Shown one piece after another: positions 23,864 through 30,617 of a stretch of 36,275 bases of DNA. Where the stretch lies: positions 1 through 36,275 of the forward strand of contig CABSCP010000044.1 in NCBI GenBank assembly GCA_902476265.1, given 5' to 3'. Below the pieces are notes generated by a model that saw only the letters and a list, made by a program, of their open reading frames with translations, was not told the DNA's origin and did not search any database. Every line of letters starts with the position of its first letter. Positions within the stretch are counted from its first letter, which is position 1. Both the position numbers and the translations under genes were made by a program. The DNA is from an uncultured Lachnospiraceae bacterium. Its GTDB lineage: Bacteria > Bacillota > Clostridia > Lachnospirales > Lachnospiraceae.

Positions 23864-24574
23864 ATGCCGATATTAAAATTGAAAAATTATGCCTGCCGGA
23901 TTTTCCTGCCCTTTTTTCTGTTTTTGATAACCGCAGCCATGACGGGCTGCGGACAGAAACAAAAAGACAGCTTTATTCTGGAGCAGGGGGCCATGCCCGG
24001 GGAGGCGGCAGCTGTAGAAGAGCTGCCCTCTTTTGTTACGAAAGAAGCGGAGGACATTTCCCGGCAGGGAAGTCCGAAGGAAACTGACGATGCCGGATCC
24101 GCCTCTTATTGTGTGATACATATTTGCGGGGCGGTGAGGAATCCCGGCGTTTATGAGCTGCCGGAGGGCAGCAGGATTATGGACGCTGTCACGGCAGGAG
24201 GCGGTTTTCTGCCGCAGGCCGATGAGAATGCCTGCAATCTGGCGGCGAAAGTGACGGACGGGTGTCAGATCTATATCATGACACTGGAGGAAAGCCGTCT
24301 GGCAGAGTCTGTGACAGCGCGGGCCGGGATACAGCCGGAAGGCGGTACCGGGGCAGAGGACGGGAATGCCCAAGAGGCGGACGGAAAAGTGAATTTAAAC
24401 ACCGCCCGGGAGCAGGAATTAAAAACACTTCCGGGAATCGGCGACAGCCGTGCGGCGGCGATCCTTGCATGGCGCAGGGAACACGGCCGGTTTGAGAAGA
24501 TTGAAGATATCATGAAGGTAAACGGGATCAAACAGGCGGCCTTTGATAAGATAAAGGAGAAAATTAAGGTCTGA
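23864..24574 (+). CDS. comEA: ComEA family competence lipoprotein (SLBB + helix-hairpin-helix)
   Basis: 236 residues, ATG start with AAAAGGAGA. The N-terminal signal FFLFLITAAMTGCGQ has a lipobox-like MTGC, so it is probably a lipoprotein anchored at Cys29. A low-complexity linker follows, then an SLBB domain (about 82-140, IHICGAVRNPGVYELPEGSR), another linker, and two helix-hairpin-helix motifs (about 175-236, VNLNTAREQELKTLPGIGDS and RFEKIEDIMKVNGI). ComEA binds incoming double-stranded DNA outside the membrane during natural transformation. comEC is in the same direction downstream but separated by three regulatory/lipoprotein genes. Confidence 0.92.
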   Translation: MPILKLKNYACRIFLPFFLFLITAAMTGCGQKQKDSFILEQGAMPGEAAAVEELPSFVTKEAEDISRQGSPKETDDAGSASYCVIHICGAVRNPGVYELPEGSRIMDAVTAGGGFLPQADENACNLAAKVTDGCQIYIMTLEESRLAESVTARAGIQPEGGTGAEDGNAQEADGKVNLNTAREQELKTLPGIGDSRAAAILAWRREHGRFEKIEDIMKVNGIKQAAFDKIKEKIKV

Positions 24575-24655
24575 TGGTCCTGGGGATGCCGTCACGGGAT
24601 GAAACGGCGCCCGGGAAGAAGGAGAGAGCCGCAAGATGGCGGCAAAGGGAGAAAT

Positions 24656-25345
24656 ATGGGAAAGAAAGTTCTGGTTGTCGATGATGAAAAGCTGATTGTG
24701 AAAGGAATCCGTTTCAGCCTGGAGCAGGACGGCATGGAAGTCACCTGCGCCTATGACGGAGAGGAAGCGTTAAAATATGCCAGGGAGCAGCAGTTTGATA
24801 TGATCCTTCTGGATATCATGCTGCCCAAACTGACCGGCACGGAGGTCTGCCAGCAGATCCGGGAGTTTTCCAATGTGCCCATCGTGATGCTCACGGCAAA
24901 AAGCGATGATATGGATAAAATCATGGGGCTGGAGTTCGGCGCAGATGATTATATCACAAAGCCCTTCAATATCCTGGAGGTGAAAGCCAGGATCAAAGCG
25001 ATCATGCGCCGCACGGCGGGCCGGGAAGCGGTAAAACCGGAAGTAGATGTCATTGAAAGCGGCGATATGCGCATGGACTGTGAAAGCCGTCGTGTGACCA
25101 TTTCCGGCAGGGAAGTGAACCTGACTGCCAAAGAATTTGACGTGCTGGAGCTTCTGATCAAAAATCCCAATAAGGTATACAGCAGGGAAAAACTCCTGAA
25201 CCTCATCTGGGGTCCCGAATACCCCGGCGATGTCCGCACCGTTGACGTCCATATCCGCCGGCTCCGCGAAAAAATAGAAAGTAACCCCAGTGAACCCCGA
25301 TTCGTCCACACCAAATGGGGAGTAGGCTACTTCTTCCGCGTATAA
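24656..25345 (+). CDS. OmpR/PhoB-type response regulator
   Basis: 229 residues from ATG 24656 (MGKKVLVVDDEKLIVKGI), with AAAGGGAG upstream; the longer frame from 24599 is a basic leader and is not used. The receiver domain has D9/D10, phospho-acceptor D53 (ILLDIMLPKLTG), T80 (VMLTAK) and K102 (ITKPF). Winged-helix DNA-binding domain from about 130: NLTAKEFDVLELLIKNPNKV, GDVRTVDVHIRRLREKI and VGYFF. All catalytic positions are intact. It is paired with the histidine kinase 325 bp downstream, although a palindromic repeat element separates them. It follows comEA by 81 bp. Confidence 0.95.
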   Translation: MGKKVLVVDDEKLIVKGIRFSLEQDGMEVTCAYDGEEALKYAREQQFDMILLDIMLPKLTGTEVCQQIREFSNVPIVMLTAKSDDMDKIMGLEFGADDYITKPFNILEVKARIKAIMRRTAGREAVKPEVDVIESGDMRMDCESRRVTISGREVNLTAKEFDVLELLIKNPNKVYSREKLLNLIWGPEYPGDVRTVDVHIRRLREKIESNPSEPRFVHTKWGVGYFFRV

Positions 25346-25357
25346 GCAAAGCCGGAC

Positions 25358-25603
25358 AGCCATATTAGTCAGGGAAGCTGCGCTGCTTGCAGCAGCAGTT
25401 CCCTGACAATATGGCTACCCGGCGAGCAACGCGAGCCGGGCTTTCGCCGCAAGGCGAAAGGTCCGGCGTCCGGCGAAAGATCCGGCGTCCGGACAACGTC
25501 GGGGAAGCTGCGCTGCTTGCAGCAGCAGTTCCCCGACAATATGGCTACCCGGCGAGCAACGCGAGCCGGGCTTTCGCCGCCAGGCGAAAGATCCGGCGTC
25601 CGG
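25358..25603 (+). repeat. Tandem palindromic element (two copies, 130-bp period) between regulator and kinase genes
   Basis: Copy 1 starts at 25368 and copy 2 at 25498. Each has a 40-nt hairpin (25368-25407; 25498-25537), then CCCGGC/GCCGGG (25418-25440; 25548-25570), then CTTTCGCC/GGCGAAAG (25441-25460; 25571-25590), then TCCGGCGTCCGG. The copies differ by A25371-T25404 versus G25501-C25534, a compensatory pair, and by a loop base (25452 region). Copy 1 has an extra outer stem AGCCATATT/AATATGGCT (25358-25366, 25408-25416). The period is not a multiple of three, so it is not coding. It is a REP- or MITE-like structured element. Confidence 0.85.
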
Positions 25604-25669
25604 CAGCCGGATAACGCCGGCATCCATGCCGTCTGCTTTTTTTGGTACACCACGGAGGGATCTGTCGAT

Positions 25670-27142
25670 ATGCATTTTGAAAAGGACAGCTTTTTACAGA
25701 AGCTGATATATAAATTCCCGCTGTTTAGAAGCCTGAAAGCCTATATTTTTGTGCTGATGCTGATCATCGGGATCGTTCCCGGCGTGGTAATACACATCGG
25801 AATCCTGGAAAACTACGAAGAACGCGCAGTGACGCTGCGCGCATCGGATGTCACCACACAATATAAAATCATTGCCAATCATCTGCTCAACTATAATTAT
25901 CTGCAGGACACATCTTCGGATGTCATCAATGCAGAACTGGAACAGATGTCGAATCTCTATGACGGGCGCGTGCTCATCATCAACAGTAATTTCCGCATTG
26001 TGAAAGATACCTACGCCATGAGCGAAGGCAAAACCATGATATCGGAGGAAGTCATCAAATGCTTTAAGGGGGAAAGTACGTCCCGGCATGATAAAACCAA
26101 CGGATATATCGAGATGACAATTCCTATCGTGGAGCTGACGGAGGTTGACGGACAGGAAATTTCGAAGGTGCGGGGGGTGATTCTGGCCAGCGCCTCCACG
26201 GACAGCATCGTTGCCACAATGGACATTCTGAGCAGAAAAGCCCTGATTCTGGAAATTGTGATGGCCATCATCATTGTGGGATTTGTGTTTTTCTTCTCCC
26301 ATATTCTGATCAAACCGTTTAAACGGGTCACCCAGGCCATCAATGAGGTGAAGGACGGTTTTACGGATGAACCCATTTCGGTTCCGGATTATGTGGAGAC
26401 AGAACATATTGTGGATGCCTTTAACCAGCTGCTGGGAAGAATGAAGGTGATCAATGATTCCCGTCAGGAATTTGTGGCAAACGTTTCCCATGAACTCAAA
26501 ACGCCCATGACTTCCATTAAAGTACTGGCGGATTCCTTAAACCAGCAGCCGGATGTGCCGGTAGAACTGTATCAGGAATTTATGCAGGATATTGCGGAGG
26601 AGATCGAGCGGGAAAATAAAATCATCAATGACCTTCTCTCCCTTGTGAAAATGGATAAGACGGAAGCGGGAATGGATATTTCCGCGGTAGACATCAATCA
26701 TCTTCTGGAAACAACCATGAAGCGCCTGCGCCCTATCGCCCGGAAACGGGATATCGAAGTGGTGTTTGAAAGCATCCGTCCGGTGACGGCGGAGGTAGAC
26801 GAAGTGAAAATGTCCCAGATATTCACCAACCTTGTGGAAAATGCCATCAAGTATAATAAGGAGCATGGCTGGGTGAAAGTGCTTCTGGACGCGGACCATC
26901 AGTTCTTTACCGTGGAAATCTCCGACTCCGGCGTAGGCATACCGGAGGAGGATTATGATCATATATTTGAACGCTTTTACCGGGTGGATAAATCCCATTC
27001 CCGGGAGATCGGGGGTACGGGGCTGGGACTGGCAATCACCAGAAATGCCGTGCTTTTGCACAGAGGATCTATTAAGGTGAGCAGCGTGGAAGGGCAGGGC
27101 ACCTGCTTTACGGTAAAAATTCCGCTTTCCTATATCAAATGA
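25670..27142 (+). CDS. Membrane sensor histidine kinase (HAMP-HisKA-HATPase)
   Basis: 490 residues from ATG 25670 (MHFEKDSFLQKLIYKFPLF), with GGAGG upstream. The open frame extends back to 25517 through the palindromic repeats, which argues against that start. TM1 is at about 20-42 (AYIFVLMLIIGIVPGVVIHI). An extracellular sensor of about 150 residues follows, then TM2 at about 200-222 (LEIVMAIIIVGFVFFFSHIL) and a HAMP domain. The HisKA motif VANVSHELKTPMTSIK has phospho-accepting His274, and the ATPase has N (NLVENAIKYN), G1 (ISDSGVGIPEED), F (FERFYR) and G2 (GGTGLGLAI) boxes. A complete kinase and partner of the upstream regulator. A GerMN lipoprotein gene follows. Confidence 0.95.
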   Translation: MHFEKDSFLQKLIYKFPLFRSLKAYIFVLMLIIGIVPGVVIHIGILENYEERAVTLRASDVTTQYKIIANHLLNYNYLQDTSSDVINAELEQMSNLYDGRVLIINSNFRIVKDTYAMSEGKTMISEEVIKCFKGESTSRHDKTNGYIEMTIPIVELTEVDGQEISKVRGVILASASTDSIVATMDILSRKALILEIVMAIIIVGFVFFFSHILIKPFKRVTQAINEVKDGFTDEPISVPDYVETEHIVDAFNQLLGRMKVINDSRQEFVANVSHELKTPMTSIKVLADSLNQQPDVPVELYQEFMQDIAEEIERENKIINDLLSLVKMDKTEAGMDISAVDINHLLETTMKRLRPIARKRDIEVVFESIRPVTAEVDEVKMSQIFTNLVENAIKYNKEHGWVKVLLDADHQFFTVEISDSGVGIPEEDYDHIFERFYRVDKSHSREIGGTGLGLAITRNAVLLHRGSIKVSSVEGQGTCFTVKIPLSYIK

Positions 27143-27193
27143 TATCAGGATCAGCATTTATTTTGCCCCGGCATCATCAAACGGAGGAGCAGC

Positions 27194-28159
27194 ATGAGAC
27201 AGAAAAATGAAAAACGCGGTCTGGCAGGTGGGCGGTGGGCGGTATTGCTGATGCTGTGCCTGTTCCTGTGCGGTGGCTGCGCAGTTGAGGAAAGGCAGCC
27301 GGAAGACGACAATACCATATCCGTATACTACATCAACAAGGCGGAAACCAAAATTACGCCGGTTGCCAGGGATCTGGAAAGCGCCAGTCAGGCCATGCAG
27401 GTGGAAGAGGCGATAGAATACCTGAAGGAAAATCCGGTGGAACTTTCCCTGCGCACCACGATAAACGGATACGATATTCAGAAATGGGAAGTGAAGGATA
27501 CCCAGCTTATTCTGGATGTGAGCTCCGAGTATAAAAAGATCCAGCCCACTACGGAAGTGCTGATCCGGGCGGCTTTGGTGCGGACGATGACACAGGTACC
27601 GGGCATTAACCATGTGGCGATGACGGTGAATGGGGAAGCGCTGACGGACAGCCTGGGGGCTACGATCGGCCCCATGAATGCGGATATGTTCATCGACAAT
27701 GCAGGAAATGAGATCAATGCCTATGAAAAGGTGCGTTTAAAACTGTACTTTGCCAATGAGACCGGAGATAAACTGGTGGAGGTAACCACAAAACCGGTCA
27801 TTTATAACAGCAATATTTCCATGGAAAAACTGGTGGTGGAGCGGCTGATCGCCGGACCGGACGAGGGACTTGAGGACGCTTACCCGGTCATTAATCCCGC
27901 CACGAAGGTGCTGGGCGTTACCGTAAAGGACGGCACCTGCTATGTGAATCTGGATGACGGATTTATGACACAAATGTATAATGTGACAGGCGATGTGGTG
28001 ATTTATTCCATCGCCAATTCCCTGGTGGAGCTGCCTAACATCAACAAGGTGCAGATTGCGGTAAACGGGGAAACAAATATCACATACCGGGAAACCTTTA
28101 ACCTTTCCACCGTATTCGACCGGAATCTGGATCTGGTCTACGGAATCGAAGAGGAATGA
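27194..28159 (+). CDS. GerMN-domain lipoprotein
   Basis: 321 residues, ATG start with GGAGG. Signal peptide with a probable lipoprotein cysteine at 29 (LCLFLCGGCAVEE). Two GerMN repeats follow: about 45-165 (VEEAIEYLKENPVEL to INHVAMTVNGEAL) and about 175-300 (EKLVVERLIAGPDEG, TCYVNLDDGFM, INKVQIAVNGET). GerMN domains occur in the sporulation/germination protein GerM and in LpqB, the lipoprotein partner of the MtrB kinase in actinobacteria. Its position directly after a regulator-kinase pair suggests an accessory role in sensing at the outer membrane face (inference). Confidence 0.9.
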   Translation: MRQKNEKRGLAGGRWAVLLMLCLFLCGGCAVEERQPEDDNTISVYYINKAETKITPVARDLESASQAMQVEEAIEYLKENPVELSLRTTINGYDIQKWEVKDTQLILDVSSEYKKIQPTTEVLIRAALVRTMTQVPGINHVAMTVNGEALTDSLGATIGPMNADMFIDNAGNEINAYEKVRLKLYFANETGDKLVEVTTKPVIYNSNISMEKLVVERLIAGPDEGLEDAYPVINPATKVLGVTVKDGTCYVNLDDGFMTQMYNVTGDVVIYSIANSLVELPNINKVQIAVNGETNITYRETFNLSTVFDRNLDLVYGIEEE

Positions 28160-28165
28160 GGGGAA

Positions 28166-28189
28166 GGCGGCGGCCGGCAGGCCGCCGCC
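28166..28189 (+). other. Perfect 10-bp GC hairpin upstream of comEC
   Basis: GGCGGCGGCC (28166-28175), loop GGCA, GGCCGCCGCC (28180-28189). It starts seven bases after the GerMN stop codon and ends three bases before the AAAGGAG site of comEC. All-GC and without a T tract, it is not an intrinsic terminator; it may influence mRNA stability or comEC translation. Confidence 0.7.
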
Positions 28190-28208
28190 GGAAAGGAGAT
28201 CAACAATA

Positions 28209-30491
28209 TTGCGGAGGCCGTTATGCTTTGGCCTGCTGCTTTTTCTGGCGGTGTATCTTGCAGCGGTGCGCCTGCTGCCAAAACCTGCCGGGCCGGACTG
28301 GTCGGAATGGGACGGCCGGCAGGCTGTATTTGCCGGAAAAGCGGCAGAGCTGTACGAACCTGCGGACGGATCGCAGGAAGGAATGTCTTTTACTCTAACA
28401 CAATTCAAAATCATTTCCGGTTCCCAGGGGAACTTATCAGGGGAAGAAACCCCATCACAGATCAGATCCAAAACATTTCAGCAAAAAGATTCCATCCTCC
28501 TGTATTTGGGGGAAAATGAAAATTGCCTGCCAAAAGCGGGGAGTGAAGTGAAAGTGCGCGGCACCATAAAAGTTTTTGAGAGAGCGTCCAATCCCGGAGA
28601 ATTTGACGCCGCGCAATATTACCGGACGCGGGGATACTGCTTTTTTGTCAAAAACGCGGAAATACTGGAAACAGGGGAAACTTTTGATGAAACGGAAGAA
28701 ATTCTCTGTCAGATCCGCCATTTTACGGACGGAATGTTCCTTCGGATTTTGGGGGAAGAAGACGGCGCCGTGGCATCGGCCATGGTCCTTGGAATCAAAA
28801 AGGGAATGGACGGGGAGATAAAGAACTTATTTCAAAATGCCGGAATATCTCATCTTTTCGCCATCAGCGGTCTGCATATTTCCCTGATCGGCATGGGATT
28901 GTTCGCTCTGCTTGTCAGGCTCCGATGCCCGCTTTTGCTGTCAACAGGCCTGGCTGCTGCTTTCCTGTTTTTTTACGGACAGATGACGGGGATGAGCGTA
29001 TCCACCAAACGCGCGGTGCTCATGTTTTTCCTCCTGCTGGCGGCAAAGTTGTTAAAACGGACCGGCGATCTGCCCACCTCGCTGGCAGTGGCAGCCTGTG
29101 TGATTCTGGTGCCCGCGCCGGAATATCTGACGGATGCCGGTTTCGGACTCTCCTTTTCGGCAGTTGCGGGGGTAGCAGTGGTGGTTCCCATGCTGCAGGA
29201 AACCGGGATAAAACCGCCCCAAAGGGCGAAAGAAAAATCGGAAGCATTGAAAAAATGGGTGTTTCAGGGAATGACGGCGAGCCTGGGAATCACCCTTGCC
29301 ATGCTGCCTGTCCTGCTGTGCAGTTATTATGAGTGGAATCCCTGGTCTGTGGCTGTAAACCTGGTGGTGATCCCGCTGACGGGGATTTTACTGCCGTTAC
29401 TGCTGGGATTGGCTGCAGCAGGAGGACTCTGCCTGTGGCTTCCGGGATTCCTGACAGTTTTAAAAGCGGTAGCGCTGCCTGCGAGAGGAATTTTATTTCT
29501 GTATAAACAGATCAGCAGACTGGTTTTGTGCCTGCCGGGCAGCAGCCTGCACACCGGATATCCGAAACCCTGGCAGATTGCCGGATTTTTATGCGGCCTG
29601 ACGGCACTGGTCCTTTTTGGAAAAAAACTGCGTCCGCTCTTTCGGATTTTGGCGGCGGTATGCCTGACCGGGATTTTTTTGCTCCGGATGCCGACATCCA
29701 TGCAGATCACCATGCTGGACGTGGGACAGGGGGAATGCGTCTGTGTGGAAACGCCGGAACATCACGTTTTTTTGATGGATGCGGGAAGCAGTTCCGAAAG
29801 CAGCGCAGGGAAGTATACCGTCGTCCCGTTCTTAAAATACATCGGAACCAGGCGGCTGGAGGGAATTTTCATCAGTCATTGGGACGAAGACCACGTGAAT
29901 GCGCTGGGGGATATTCTGGAATGGGCGCGGACAGGGCATGTAAAGACCGGAACTTTATATTTGCCGGATACGCCCTTAAAGGATGAGGGGCTGAATAAAC
30001 TGCTGGACCTGGCTGAGGAATACGGGATGCCGGTAAAAAGGCTGACGGCCGGGAATATTCTGACGGACGGGAAAATGAAACTGACCTGCCTGCATCCCTA
30101 TCCGGGAGAAAGGCCGGCGGACAGGAACGGGACGTCCTGTGTTCTGAAACTGGAATATCAGAATTTTACAGGGATTTTTACCGGAGATCTGGAAAAAGAA
30201 GGAGAACAGTGGATGACTGAGAACTGGAAAAAAGAAGGGCTCTCCTGCAATCTTCTGGATGCCGGACATCATGGTTCTTCCAATGCTTCCGTCGAAGAAT
30301 TTCTGGATGTAACAACCCCTGATGCAGTGCTGATTACCTGCGGCCGGAATAACCGCTACGGCCATCCCTCGCCGGAAATGACGGAAAGATTGGAAAAACG
30401 ACATGTTCCATACTATATAACGGCACGTATGGGAGCGTTGACCGTGGAAATTAAGGAGGGTCAGATGGAGATAACTGGTTTTATGCAATGA
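28209..30491 (+). CDS. comEC: DNA internalisation-related competence protein ComEC/Rec2
   Basis: 760 residues with a TTG start ten bases after AAGGAG; no better in-frame start is present. An N-terminal DUF4131-like region holds one hydrophobic helix and an OB-like domain. The ComEC membrane core begins around residue 215 (FQNAGISHLFAISGLHISLIGMG) with about eight helices. The C-terminal metallo-beta-lactamase-like domain starts at about 495 (MLDVGQGECVCVETPEHH, ISHWDEDHVNALGDIL, DAGHHGSSNAS, YGHPS). It forms the channel that takes single-stranded DNA into the cell, with a proposed nuclease domain. Full length with no frameshift, so a functional uptake channel is plausible. Confidence 0.95.
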   Translation: MRRPLCFGLLLFLAVYLAAVRLLPKPAGPDWSEWDGRQAVFAGKAAELYEPADGSQEGMSFTLTQFKIISGSQGNLSGEETPSQIRSKTFQQKDSILLYLGENENCLPKAGSEVKVRGTIKVFERASNPGEFDAAQYYRTRGYCFFVKNAEILETGETFDETEEILCQIRHFTDGMFLRILGEEDGAVASAMVLGIKKGMDGEIKNLFQNAGISHLFAISGLHISLIGMGLFALLVRLRCPLLLSTGLAAAFLFFYGQMTGMSVSTKRAVLMFFLLLAAKLLKRTGDLPTSLAVAACVILVPAPEYLTDAGFGLSFSAVAGVAVVVPMLQETGIKPPQRAKEKSEALKKWVFQGMTASLGITLAMLPVLLCSYYEWNPWSVAVNLVVIPLTGILLPLLLGLAAAGGLCLWLPGFLTVLKAVALPARGILFLYKQISRLVLCLPGSSLHTGYPKPWQIAGFLCGLTALVLFGKKLRPLFRILAAVCLTGIFLLRMPTSMQITMLDVGQGECVCVETPEHHVFLMDAGSSSESSAGKYTVVPFLKYIGTRRLEGIFISHWDEDHVNALGDILEWARTGHVKTGTLYLPDTPLKDEGLNKLLDLAEEYGMPVKRLTAGNILTDGKMKLTCLHPYPGERPADRNGTSCVLKLEYQNFTGIFTGDLEKEGEQWMTENWKKEGLSCNLLDAGHHGSSNASVEEFLDVTTPDAVLITCGRNNRYGHPSPEMTERLEKRHVPYYITARMGALTVEIKEGQMEITGFMQ

Positions 30492-30567
30492 AAAATGAAT
30501 ATTGAATAAAAATTCGGGAAATATGAAAAAAAATGCGACATTATAAGTGCAAAAAAGGTAATCATGC

Positions 30568-30596
30568 TTGTAAGAGTTGTCGAAATGTTGTAAAAT
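30568..30596 (+). promoter_or_regulatory. Promoter of the GGDEF-EAL gene
   Basis: TTGTAA (30568-30573), 17-bp spacer, TAAAAT (30591-30596), about 20 bp before the start codon; the -10 is close to the GGAGG site, so the leader is short. Confidence 0.6.
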
Positions 30597-30617
30597 ATCC
30601 ATATCTGGAGGTGAAAA

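Noticed and set aside
25368..25603. CRISPR array
   Set aside because: Only two contiguous copies of a long palindromic unit without unique spacers of constant length.
25387..25669. Coding sequence through the tandem repeat (including an N-terminal extension of the kinase)
   Set aside because: The 130-bp period shifts the frame between copies, the translation is arginine-rich low complexity, and a strong ribosome binding site precedes ATG 25670.
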